Source: Fibrobacterota bacterium (GTDB lineage: Bacteria > Fibrobacterota > Chitinivibrionia > Chitinivibrionales > JANQEN01). From it: a DNA stretch of 9,705 bases. The notes under the pieces are model-generated. The model saw nothing but the letters and a program-made list of their open reading frames with translations, had not been told where the DNA came from and made no database searches. Below are positions 1 to 6,523 of the stretch, piece by piece. A program made the translations under genes and the position numbers. The stretch lies in the NCBI GenBank assembly GCA_030619215.1, contig JAUXBV010000078.1:1-9705 (forward strand), written 5' to 3'. Every line of letters starts with the position of its first letter. Within the stretch, counting starts at the first letter, position 1.

Positions 1-822
1 GCGGGTATTCGTCTCTTTTGTCCTGCATGCAACTGCAATTAACGTTTTACCGGATATTGTTTCAACGGGTTCAAGATTTTCCGTATCTACTATAGCAACA
101 TATTCCGCTTTAAAGAGGTCGGTTTTTTTATAAATATCTTTGATATGTTTTATCAGGTTTTTTGCAAACAGCTCTCCCCTGTTATGCTCCTGCTCAGCCC
201 TGTATAGTCCCTGGTAGATGAGTGGTGCTTTTGCACGTTCTTTTTTGGTAAGGTAGATGTTTCGTGAGCTTAATGCCAGGCCGTCATTTTTACGAATGGT
301 TGGCGCTATTATAAGTTCGACCGGAAGGTTAAAGTCTGTAACCATACGTTTCAGGATAATGGCCTGCTGCGCATCTTTCTGCCCGAATACTGCTATATAC
401 GGCATGGTGATATTAAAGAGCTTTAATACAATTGTGGTAACTCCCCTGAAATGTCCGGGCCTGCTTTCACCTTCCAGCTTCCTTGTAATTTTTTCAACAA
501 CTGCATAGCTCATATAGTTATCAGGATACATATCTTTTGTATCAGGAGCGAATAATATATCACATCCGTGTTTTTCCGCTAGCTCGCAGTCCTTATCAAA
601 TGGCCTTGGGTATTTATTCAGGTCTTCTTTGGGGTCGAATTGTGCCGGATTGACAAATGAGGTCATAATTGACACGTCGCATCTCTGGTTTGCGATGTGC
701 AAAAGGGAAAGATGCCCTTCATGCAGGGCGCCCATTGTGGGAACACAGCCGATTCTTTTTTGTGCAAGGTGAAGGTCGGTGCAGATATTCTGCATTTCAA
801 GAATATCATGCACTATTTTCAT
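1..822 (-). CDS. panC: Pantothenate synthetase (pantoate-beta-alanine ligase), 3' end cut by window
   Basis: Condenses pantoate with beta-alanine, using ATP, to make pantothenate for coenzyme A; a cytoplasmic enzyme. Translation from the ATG at 822 gives 274 residues with no stop before the window edge. Family motifs are in order: VPTMGALHEGHLSLL (27-41, the HIGH-like ATP site), SFVNPAQF (55-62), RPGHFRGV (121-128, pantoate binding), FGQKDAQQ (146-153) and LSSRNIYL (184-191, the KMSKS-like loop). The last visible residues, TLIAVACRTKETNTR, match the normal C-terminus, so probably only about ten residues are missing. The start is fixed by an ATGA overlap with the upstream kinase gene (stop 821-819), which implies translational coupling. 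A weak GGGA lies about 12 nt upstream. The GQKD variant in place of the common GEKD is minor. Identification is secure. Confidence 0.96.
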   Translation of the reverse strand, partial: MKIVHDILEMQNICTDLHLAQKRIGCVPTMGALHEGHLSLLHIANQRCDVSIMTSFVNPAQFDPKEDLNKYPRPFDKDCELAEKHGCDILFAPDTKDMYPDNYMSYAVVEKITRKLEGESRPGHFRGVTTIVLKLFNITMPYIAVFGQKDAQQAIILKRMVTDFNLPVELIIAPTIRKNDGLALSSRNIYLTKKERAKAPLIYQGLYRAEQEHNRGELFAKNLIKHIKDIYKKTDLFKAEYVAIVDTENLEPVETISGKTLIAVACRTKETNTR

Positions 823-1526
823 TGCGATTTTTCCCGCTTTTCATCGATAATAGCGCGGTCTTTACTGCCTAACGGGCGATAGTAATTACTCCCCCATTTT
901 GTCAGGTAAATTTGCTCAATGATTTCGTCGAATTCACTTCGGTTGTTTACATAGTCGATATCATCCGTATTTACGATAAGAACCGGAGAATCTTTATAAT
1001 GAAAGAAAAAGTGGTTATAGGCCTCATTCAATGTTTCAAGGTAGGAGCGGCCTATGTTTGCCTCGTAACTCTTGCCCCTCTTTTCAATACGCCTGAGAAT
1101 AGACCCGGTTGAAGCTTGAAGGTAAATGATAAAATCAGGTTTCGGAACATTATTTTCCAGAATTCCGGATATTGAATTGTAGATTGCCATTTCATTTTCA
1201 TCCAGATTGATACTTGCAAAAAGGTTATCCTTGGCAAATATATAATCTGAGACGGTGGCTCTGTGAAACAGGTCCTGTTGTGCAAAATCTTCCGTCATCT
1301 GCCTGTATCTTGATAAAAGAAACCACAACTGGGTCTGGAATGCGGCAGCCTGCCTGTTTTTATAGAAATCAGAAAGAAACGGATTCTCATCCGCAGCCTC
1401 CAGGATCAATCGGGAATTGAATTCATTTGCGATGAGGTTACAGAGCGATGTTTTTCCAACACCGATAACGCCTTCAACGCACAGGTAATTTATATGGTCG
1501 GGAAGTTTTTTAGTTTTACCGGGCAT
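819..1526 (-). CDS. Deoxynucleoside kinase (dGK/dCK/dNK family)
   Basis: Predicted to phosphorylate deoxynucleosides to monophosphates with ATP (nucleotide salvage, cytoplasm). The 235-residue protein has the P-loop GVIGVGKTS (19-27), a LEAADENPFL segment (42-51) carrying the probable catalytic Glu43, FHRATVSDYIFAKD (87-100) in the place of the family's D/E-R-S region, and an Arg-rich LID RRIEKRGKSYE (145-155). The acidic residue that usually precedes the conserved Arg is His88 here; Arg89 and VSDY are kept. Length fits the bacterial family (about 200-240). Substrate preference (dG, dA, dC or T) cannot be read from the sequence. It lies 60 bp after folK, has its own likely promoter in that gap, and its TGA stop overlaps the panC start. 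No good Shine-Dalgarno is visible before the ATG at 1526; an ATG at 1543 is out of frame. Confidence 0.9.
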   Translation of the reverse strand: MPGKTKKLPDHINYLCVEGVIGVGKTSLCNLIANEFNSRLILEAADENPFLSDFYKNRQAAAFQTQLWFLLSRYRQMTEDFAQQDLFHRATVSDYIFAKDNLFASINLDENEMAIYNSISGILENNVPKPDFIIYLQASTGSILRRIEKRGKSYEANIGRSYLETLNEAYNHFFFHYKDSPVLIVNTDDIDYVNNRSEFDEIIEQIYLTKWGSNYYRPLGSKDRAIIDEKREKSQ

Positions 1527-1557
1527 TATATAATAATTTTCATGAGGTTTTACAATA

Positions 1558-1585
1558 AGTATAATATAAAATGTATCACCGTCAA
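1558..1585 (-). promoter_or_regulatory. Sigma-70-type promoter for the kinase-panC pair
   Basis: On the minus strand, TTGACG (1585-1580) is separated by 16 bp from TATACT (1563-1558). Each hexamer matches its consensus at five of six positions. The -35 box begins one base after the folK stop codon. A start site near 1551 would leave a leader of about 25 nt before the kinase ATG. Called by eye; the region is AT-rich, so a chance match is possible. Confidence 0.5.
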
Positions 1586-1586
1586 T

Positions 1587-2084
1587 TCATAGACCAATAA
1601 AATGAATTTTCTGTTCCAGGACAGGTACATCCATGCTCTCATATAATTCCCGGAATGTTTTTTTTTCAACAGGATGCACCCAGTCCGGCTCAATCGAGTG
1701 AATACCTTCAATGCAAAATCTCCGTTTAAGCAGTTGGGGATGCGGAATTATAAAATCTTCCCCGTCAATAATGCAGTTGTCAACCAGCAGGATATCAATA
1801 TCGGCAGTCCTTGCCTGAAGGGTGTTTTTATTATTTCGTCCAAGCCTCGTCTCAATCTCCCGGCAATCCTCAAGCAGGGAACGGGCCGGGTTACCATATT
1901 TACCCGATGCAATACGGTTATAATACCACCCCTGTTCATCCGGTGTTCCGACAGGCTCTGTTTCCATCAATGGGGATAGTCTTACCGGAGGTTGGAAAAG
2001 CTCCTTTAGCAGCGCTACCATCTCGTCCATGTACTTTCTGCGGTCACCAAGGTTTGTGCCAAGACTTACAATCACATGTATCAT
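1587..2084 (-). CDS. folK: 6-hydroxymethyl-7,8-dihydropterin pyrophosphokinase (HPPK)
   Basis: Transfers pyrophosphate from ATP to 6-hydroxymethyl-7,8-dihydropterin in folate synthesis; cytoplasmic. The 165-residue protein has the complete family pattern: SLGTNLGDR (7-15), METEPVG (40-46), ETRLGR (78-83), the metal-binding RTADIDIL (92-99, with Asp95 and Asp97) and IPHPQLLKRRF (113-123). Length is typical for a stand-alone HPPK. The ATG at 2084 follows the M16 subunit stop by 21 bp, so the genes are probably co-transcribed; only a weak TGGA lies upstream. No dihydroneopterin aldolase or dihydropteroate synthase gene is adjacent in the window. It sits two genes before panC, an arrangement I recall from several phyla, with a deoxynucleoside kinase between. 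Confidence 0.96.
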   Translation of the reverse strand: MIHVIVSLGTNLGDRRKYMDEMVALLKELFQPPVRLSPLMETEPVGTPDEQGWYYNRIASGKYGNPARSLLEDCREIETRLGRNNKNTLQARTADIDILLVDNCIIDGEDFIIPHPQLLKRRFCIEGIHSIEPDWVHPVEKKTFRELYESMDVPVLEQKIHFIGL

Positions 2085-2105
2085 AGCGAAAATTTCCAGG
2101 TACTG

Positions 2106-3440
2106 TCAGTCTACCAGCGGGTTTGCCTGATAGTTAAAACAACGCACGCTGCCAAACTGCTCAAGCTGCTTTTCTATCTCTATTTTCTTTCCCACTGCTA
2201 TAATGACAAAACTTTCATATAGGAAATGTTTCTGCAGGGCATCTTTTATAGAGGAGGTATTTATAGGCAAAAACAGTTTTTCATACGATTCCAGAAAGGA
2301 GTTATCCCGGCCATAAAACCGCAGCCAGATGAGTTTTTCAACGATATTACTAAGGCCTTCCAGCTCAAAAGCCATATTTCCGGCTGCAAACTGTTTTGCC
2401 TTCTCAATTTCAGATTCGGTAGCTCCGTTCTTTACATAATCTTTGTATACGTCAAATATGGAATTAATAACACTTTCGAGCTGATTATTTTGCGTTGAAG
2501 TCGCGATGGTAAAAACGCCATATTCCTTATGCGAATTAAGAGCGGATGCAATGCTGTAAGTCCGCCCGGTTTCCGTGCGCATTCTTTTCATTAAACGGGA
2601 TGAAAAATTTCCTCCGCCGAAAATGAAGTTTGCAACAGCCAGGTTCACTTTTTGTTCATGCAGCTCATGTATGCACGGGTGTCCTATTATCAGTGTTGTC
2701 TGGGAATACTCGGGCTTGTCAATAATTCGTATTCTGTTTTCCGTTAAGGCAGGCTGTTTCTTTTCCGCATCCGGCGGGTATCCTGCGTCATTTTTCCAGC
2801 TTTCAAACTGCTTTTCCCATTGATTCTGCATTTCAGATGTTTCACGAGCCCCTGCAACGATCAGTTGGCTCTTGTCCGGGCTGATATATGTTTTATAATA
2901 CTCTTTAATGTGTTCCAGGGTAATGCCTTTTACCGAAAAGATCGAGTGGTTTCTTCCAGCCGGGTGAGAGGAGCCAAAGAGCTCGCCCAAAAAATGCCTG
3001 CTTGCAAGTGTGCCGGGATCCGAGAACTCAGCCTGTAAACCGGTTACCATTTCCCGCTTTAACCTCTTGAACTCAGTATTATCCAAAGCAGGATTGTAAA
3101 TCATCTCCCAGAAGACGGGAATAATGTCATTCGCAGCCCTGTTGAGCATACGGACGCCAAAGATCATGTATTCCTCTTTTACTTCCGTGAATAAAGTAGC
3201 CCCCGCATTCTCAAATCTCTCGGAAAACTCCTCACTTGTTAAGGAAGGTATACCTTTCATCATCAGGCTTGCGGCCAGTTCTGCTGTCCCTTCCAGGCCG
3301 AATGGGTCGCGGTGCCTCCCGTTGGGAATCTGGAGTGTAACGGTAAGAACCGGCTGGCTGAAATCGGGAAGCCATATAATATTCAGACCGTTTGACAGGA
3401 TATGCTCTTCTGTCCTAGGGAATTTAAACTGGAATTTCAT
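2106..3440 (-). CDS. M16 peptidase family subunit lacking the zinc site (substrate-binding partner)
   Basis: A 444-residue M16 (insulinase/processing peptidase) protein. The position of the HxxEH zinc motif reads ELAAS (54-58, within GLEGTAELAASLMMKG), so the catalytic residues are absent. The C-terminal half keeps the Arg/Tyr pair in TGRTYSIAS (Arg293, Tyr295), which in two-subunit bacterial M16 enzymes contacts substrate from the non-catalytic chain. The upstream gene has the opposite pattern, so the two most likely form one heteromeric protease. I chose the ATG at 3440: it lies 11 bp after the upstream stop, the M16 homology starts there, and AAGGT overlaps that stop as a rather distant ribosome site. 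An alternative start at 3554 would add 38 unrelated residues and overlap the upstream gene by about 100 bp. No signal peptide is seen. Likely role: cytoplasmic peptide or processing protease; substrate unknown. Confidence 0.9.
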   Translation of the reverse strand: MKFQFKFPRTEEHILSNGLNIIWLPDFSQPVLTVTLQIPNGRHRDPFGLEGTAELAASLMMKGIPSLTSEEFSERFENAGATLFTEVKEEYMIFGVRMLNRAANDIIPVFWEMIYNPALDNTEFKRLKREMVTGLQAEFSDPGTLASRHFLGELFGSSHPAGRNHSIFSVKGITLEHIKEYYKTYISPDKSQLIVAGARETSEMQNQWEKQFESWKNDAGYPPDAEKKQPALTENRIRIIDKPEYSQTTLIIGHPCIHELHEQKVNLAVANFIFGGGNFSSRLMKRMRTETGRTYSIASALNSHKEYGVFTIATSTQNNQLESVINSIFDVYKDYVKNGATESEIEKAKQFAAGNMAFELEGLSNIVEKLIWLRFYGRDNSFLESYEKLFLPINTSSIKDALQKHFLYESFVIIAVGKKIEIEKQLEQFGSVRCFNYQANPLVD

Positions 3441-3451
3441 AATAGTACACT

Positions 3452-4756
3452 TTACCTTTTCGGTAAAAACCTTCTTATCAACCCTACAGCATACAATAAT
3501 AGCTTGACCTTCTTCGGCTTCAGATATAGCGTATGTTTTTTTTCGTCCACCCAATATTTTTTTGCAACTTCCACTAACCGGTCACGGTTTAAATTTTCAA
3601 GTTCATCAAGTTTTCTGACCCATGTTCTATAATCACCATCAACAGTTTCCGAAAATCCTATGCGCTGGCATATATGCTCGGCTGAGTATAACTCAAATGT
3701 CCTGCTGGTGAGGGTAATATTCTTTACCTTCTCCATCTCCTGCTCAGAAACACCCTTCTTCCTGATAATATCAATCTGGTCATTAATAGCGGATTCAACC
3801 CGTTTATAGCTGGTGTCAGGAGTAAACGCTGCGAAAAACAGTGACATGCCCGCATGCTTCAGGGAATGGTTCATGCCTCCTGCCATAACTGCGAGAGACC
3901 TTTTTCTCACTATCTCTTTATTGAGGCGGCTGGTTTCTCCCTGAGAAGTAATTAACTGAAGGATATCCAAAGGCAACGCATCCCTGCTTGATGAATCCGG
4001 CGCCGGATACCCTATTAGAATAATCGGTACGTCAAAATCAACTTTACGCTTCATCCAGACGCCCTTTTTGGGCTCGACTTTTATTTCAGCGCCTGCCCCG
4101 TTGTTAACACCGGAAGGCTTGATGCCCCCGAAGTATTTCCCGGCCATATCAAAAATGGATTCGTTATTGTCAAAATCGCCTACAATTGTAATAACTGCAT
4201 TATCCGGGGAGTACCATTTTTGATAATAGCTCCTGAGATCGGTCTCGGACATTGATTTAATATCTTCAATCTTGCCGAGCGGGCTTACCTGATAAGGATG
4301 ATCTTCATAAAAAACAGTCCTGAATTCCAAAAATGCCTTTGCTACCGGATTATTCATGTAAGTATGATATTCTTCGATTATCACCTTTCTCTCAGTCTCA
4401 AATATCTCCTTGTCAATAAGGAGGCTTTTCATGCGGTCCGCTTCCAGTTCAAGTACCATGGCAAGGTGGTCCCTGGGAACGCTGTTCTGGTATGAAGTCA
4501 CATCTTCCATGGTAAAGGCATTGCAGTGGCCACCGACATCGTTGACACGCTGTGCGTGCTCTTCCGCGGCAACATTCTCGGAACCTCTGAACATCATGTG
4601 CTCAAGCACGTGAGATATCCCGCGCACACTGTCATGTTCATTAAAACTGCCGGTATTATACCAGATCTGGGCTGATACCACTGGCGTACCGGTCTTTTTC
4701 AGGCAGATTATTTTCAGGCCGTTATCAAGGGTTTTTTTAGATATTTTATCCAGCAT
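3452..4756 (-). CDS. M16 family zinc metallopeptidase, catalytic subunit
   Basis: A 434-residue M16 peptidase with the inverted zinc motif HVLEH (49-53) in GISHVLEHMMFRG. The downstream acidic zinc ligand lies in ERKVIIEEY (122-130), about 76 residues further, the usual family spacing. The typical GGHCNAFTMEDVTSY stretch (75-89) follows the zinc motif. In the C-terminal domain, where non-catalytic subunits have Arg-x-Tyr, this protein reads KRSLAVMAGG, so the Tyr is missing. That complements the next gene, which has the Arg/Tyr pair but no zinc site. The C-terminus ends in a short hydrophobic and basic tail (LLLYAVGLIRRFLPKR), not obviously a membrane anchor. There is no signal peptide. The ATG at 4756 is preceded by AT-rich DNA without a clear Shine-Dalgarno. 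First gene of a probable run with the second subunit and folK. Confidence 0.93.
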   Translation of the reverse strand: MLDKISKKTLDNGLKIICLKKTGTPVVSAQIWYNTGSFNEHDSVRGISHVLEHMMFRGSENVAAEEHAQRVNDVGGHCNAFTMEDVTSYQNSVPRDHLAMVLELEADRMKSLLIDKEIFETERKVIIEEYHTYMNNPVAKAFLEFRTVFYEDHPYQVSPLGKIEDIKSMSETDLRSYYQKWYSPDNAVITIVGDFDNNESIFDMAGKYFGGIKPSGVNNGAGAEIKVEPKKGVWMKRKVDFDVPIILIGYPAPDSSSRDALPLDILQLITSQGETSRLNKEIVRKRSLAVMAGGMNHSLKHAGMSLFFAAFTPDTSYKRVESAINDQIDIIRKKGVSEQEMEKVKNITLTSRTFELYSAEHICQRIGFSETVDGDYRTWVRKLDELENLNRDRLVEVAKKYWVDEKKHTLYLKPKKVKLLLYAVGLIRRFLPKR

Positions 4757-4791
4757 AATTATAACAGGTTAAAATATTTTAATTTAAAATT

Positions 4792-4826
4792 ATCCGTGGA
4801 AATCCGTCCTATCCGTGTCATCTGTG
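4792..4826. repeat. Short tandem ATCCGTG-type repeat
   Basis: Four copies of an ATCCGTG-like unit begin at 4792, 4802, 4811 and 4820 on the plus strand, a period of 9-10 bp: ATCCGTG, ATCCGTC, ATCCGTG, ATCTGTG. The array lies between the M16 gene and the creatininase-like gene and runs into the last codons of the latter. From general memory, similar ATCCGTG/ATCTGTG strings occur in intergenic regions of many unrelated bacteria; their role is unknown to me. A lone ATCCGTG also occurs at 5667-5673, upstream of the creatininase-like gene. Confidence 0.65.
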
Positions 4827-5606
4827 TTCTGTTTTTATTGTTTTATTTATAATATTCTCGAAATGTTTTACAATATTCTCAAAAAGCTCCTTGCCGAACT
4901 CAGGGTTTACCTCTACTTCTATTATTGACGTACTGCAATCAGGAAAAAGCTTGCGAAACTTTTCCGGATCCTGCCCCAACTTATGCCATCGTCTATAGGT
5001 GTCCATATTACACAATGATTTCGCACTCTTTTTTATCTTCTTTGACTTTACCAATGACGGGTTAATATAAGCAGCTATCGATATAATTCCAAATTCACAT
5101 CTTGCAAGCTCTGTCCCGTTAAAATGAGATGCAATAAACTTGTTAATAATTTTATCATGCTGCCAGTTTAATATACATACCTTTATTGCATCTTTTTTCC
5201 ATTTTTCAATTCGTTTCACAACCTTAGTCAAAACTTCATAAGAATTATACGTTCCATCAAGAATAAATAAATACTTTATACCCCACGCTGAACAATCTTT
5301 TATCAGGTTACTTATTAACGACTCATATATATTCTTTTTTACACCAATACTACCGCCAAATACCCTGAAACATGTCGTGTTACTGTATGGAAGCAATGGT
5401 TCAAGTAATATGCCACATCTTTCTGCAAGACAAGCACTTATACCCATAACACATTCCTGTACAGCACCTAGCGTGCAGCACTCCCCGACCGGTTCTATTC
5501 CACCAATTGGAAGTATCACAGCAGGAAATTTTGAGACTCTCTCTTCAATCTCCTTAAACGTTAAAGAGGGTATATAATTTTGAGTCTTTTTGGTAGATTC
5601 AGGCAT
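4818..5606 (-). CDS. Creatininase-family protein with degenerate metal site
   Basis: A 262-residue protein whose N-terminal half follows the creatininase family pattern: a beta strand ending in AVILPIGGIEPVGE (29-42) where active enzymes have a strand followed by EQHGxHLP, then LGAV (47-50) for LGTD, and YLFILDGTYNS (112-122) where the family has a strand followed by NGHGGN. Of the metal ligands, Glu38 is kept, but the His, His and Asp of the first motif read Val40, Cys43 and Val50, and the second-motif His is Thr119. ARCEFGIIS (168-176) matches the HAGxxET region and retains Glu171. It is therefore probably not a normal metal-dependent amidohydrolase. Eleven cysteines, including a CC pair at 43-44, are notable. 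The last residues, TEHR, and the TGA come from the tandem repeat, suggesting the original C-terminus was replaced. AT-rich (sampled lines 28-38% GC); no Shine-Dalgarno at 5606. Function unknown. Confidence 0.72.
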   Translation of the reverse strand: MPESTKKTQNYIPSLTFKEIEERVSKFPAVILPIGGIEPVGECCTLGAVQECVMGISACLAERCGILLEPLLPYSNTTCFRVFGGSIGVKKNIYESLISNLIKDCSAWGIKYLFILDGTYNSYEVLTKVVKRIEKWKKDAIKVCILNWQHDKIINKFIASHFNGTELARCEFGIISIAAYINPSLVKSKKIKKSAKSLCNMDTYRRWHKLGQDPEKFRKLFPDCSTSIIEVEVNPEFGKELFENIVKHFENIINKTIKTEHR

Positions 5607-5706
5607 GTTTATAATAAGTACTAAATATGAGTTAAAAGTGCTTTATAATATAGTTTAAAGCTGAATATCCGTGTTTTAGTTTTACCGTATAATTTTTTGT
5701 TGACAG

Positions 5707-5737
5707 AAATAAAAATAGCATGTACTGAAAAACATGC
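5707..5737 (-). terminator. Likely rho-independent terminator of the MNT/HEPN unit
   Basis: On the minus strand GCATGT (5737-5732) pairs with ACATGC (5723-5718) across an 8-nt loop, followed at once by TATTTTTATTT. It lies about 50 bp beyond the stop of the DUF433-like remnant and separates the toxin-antitoxin-like unit from the creatininase-like gene. The stem is only six pairs, so strength is uncertain. The rest of 5607-5789 is AT-rich and shows no recognisable gene. Confidence 0.4.
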
Positions 5738-5789
5738 CAATGCCACTCTTTAAATAAAGACATATGGTTTGAAAGAGGAAAATACTTAT

Positions 5790-5921
5790 TTATGAGGCCT
5801 CGAATGATACACTTTCAAATTGAGCCAGTTCACTCCCGAATTCCAAAGCAGCTTTTATATCATTTCTTGTAATATTCGGATAATTCGCGATTATCTCATC
5901 ATACCTCAACAGTGTGTACAC
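5790..5921 (-). pseudogene. C-terminal fragment of a DUF433-type antitoxin
   Basis: Reading from a GTG at 5921 to TAA at 5792-5790 gives 43 residues: VYTLLRYDEIIANYPNIT, then RNDIKAALEFGSELAQFESV, then SFEAS. This matches the C-terminal half of DUF433 proteins, in which a Y-x-E-I-x-x-x-YP-x-I-T-x-x-DI-x-x-AL pattern forms the last helices. The N-terminal half, with the usual GGKPxIxGTRI segment, is absent: the DNA just upstream encodes the end of the small protein at 5922-6137. The fragment starts at the codon right after that gene's TGA and in the same frame, with no ribosome site of its own. DUF433 proteins usually pair with DUF5615 PIN-like toxins; no such gene is seen in the following 180 bp. 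Most likely a recombination remnant, though weak expression by re-initiation is possible. Confidence 0.65.
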
Positions 5922-6137
5922 TCATGCAGCATGTGACAAGGCTTCTTCAACTGCTTTCGGGATTTGCAGTTCCATGAAAAACACCTTCGGATACAAATAA
6001 TCCTCACCGGATTCATCAACTATACGGATTTGATCATGATCTTCTGCATCTTTATCAGGAATATATTCGTACAGCTTCCGCAATTCAAGTGATGCATCAT
6101 AACCGTCGTTTTTTAAGCAGATAGCATAGAGTTTCAT
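5922..6137 (-). CDS. Small conserved protein of unknown function next to HEPN/MNT
   Basis: A 71-residue acidic protein with no named domain that I can assign. It resembles a widespread family of about 70-residue proteins of unknown function: start MKLYAICLKNDGYDASLELR (1-20), a central DESGEDYLYP (41-50), and an end FFMELQIPKAVEEAL (53-67). It has no signal peptide, membrane segment or Cys pair. Its ATG (6137-6135) overlaps the HEPN stop as ATGA, so translation is probably coupled; there is no separate Shine-Dalgarno. Its length is normal for the family, so the TGA at 5924-5922 is probably its true end even though the same frame continues into the DUF433 fragment. It may be a third part of the MNT/HEPN set or a passenger; the sequence does not decide. 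Confidence 0.75.
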   Translation of the reverse strand: MKLYAICLKNDGYDASLELRKLYEYIPDKDAEDHDQIRIVDESGEDYLYPKVFFMELQIPKAVEEALSHAA

Positions 6138-6523
6138 TTGGTTATTTTTTTTTCTATATATAATATGAAATCAGTGACATCCTCCAAAATATCATTTCGG
6201 TTGATATCACCGTCAAAATCATCAAATGATTCATAGCGGTACTGAACTGCAAAATATGATAAGTCAGCCAATTTACTGAATTTTTCCGGTATTGGAATTT
6301 GATTTTCATTAAGGATTGCGACTAATTCTTCAATATCGTGGATTTTTGGATATTCTATTTCATTAAAACTCATCAACGATTTTAATGCTTTTTCTATTGA
6401 CTGTTGAGCATGAAATCCGAATATTTCATCATCAAAAGCATTCCTGTCAAGCATTCCCCGTATTGCTTTAAGATCTTTATAAGCCATTTTTATCAGCATT
6501 GCAGCATGCTCTCTATCGCTCAT
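6134..6523 (-). CDS. HEPN domain protein (partner of MNT nucleotidyltransferase)
   Basis: A 129-residue, largely helical HEPN protein. Recognisable segments are the N-terminal helix with LIKMAYKDLKAIRGML (10-25), the family core GFHAQQSIEKALKSLM (36-51), KIHDIEELV (60-68) and FAVQYRYESFDDFD (91-104). The RNase signature Arg-x4-6-His of toxic HEPN proteins is not present: Arg96 is followed by YESFDD and no histidine occurs after residue 62. It thus fits the PF05168-like subgroup better than the HepT RNase type. Its start overlaps the MNT gene by 11 bp and its stop overlaps the next gene by 4 bp, a tight cassette. GAAGGAAAAG lies upstream of the ATG at 6523 as a ribosome site. In known pairs the MNT enzyme modifies or neutralises the HEPN protein; whether this one is toxic is open. 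Confidence 0.88.
   Translation of the reverse strand: MSDREHAAMLIKMAYKDLKAIRGMLDRNAFDDEIFGFHAQQSIEKALKSLMSFNEIEYPKIHDIEELVAILNENQIPIPEKFSKLADLSYFAVQYRYESFDDFDGDINRNDILEDVTDFILYIEKKITK

Noticed and set aside
257..508. Plus-strand open frames opposite panC, the kinase, M16 genes, mtnA and EF-G
   Set aside because: They lie antisense to well-supported genes, have no recognisable domain and no consistent ribosome sites, and are shadows of the coding strand.
3441..3554. Upstream extension of the second M16 subunit to a start at 3554
   Set aside because: The 38 extra residues do not resemble M16 sequence and lie mostly inside the end of the upstream gene; the ATG at 3440 fits homology and spacing.
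4757..4763. TATAAT directly before the first M16 subunit ATG as its promoter
   Set aside because: Transcription would begin downstream of the ATG, and no -35 box is visible; AT-rich context makes a chance match likely.
5700..5728. Plus-strand TTGACA with a loose TACTGA 17 bp further as a promoter
   Set aside because: The -10 match is poor and no plus-strand gene follows; the sequence coincides with the T-tract side of the minus-strand terminator.
5747..5760. Palindrome TCTTTA-AA-TAAAGA as a terminator or operator
   Set aside because: The loop of two bases is too small for a hairpin and the sequence is almost pure A/T; chance is likely in this AT-rich gap.
5642..5764. 44-residue minus-strand open frame starting ATG-TCT-TTA after the DUF433 fragment
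   Set aside because: No domain match, in particular no DUF5615 toxin pattern, very AT-rich, and it contains the predicted terminator hairpin.
5922..5924. TGA read through or decoded as selenocysteine to fuse the small protein to the DUF433 fragment
   Set aside because: The small protein already has the normal length of its family, and no selenocysteine insertion hairpin is evident after the TGA.
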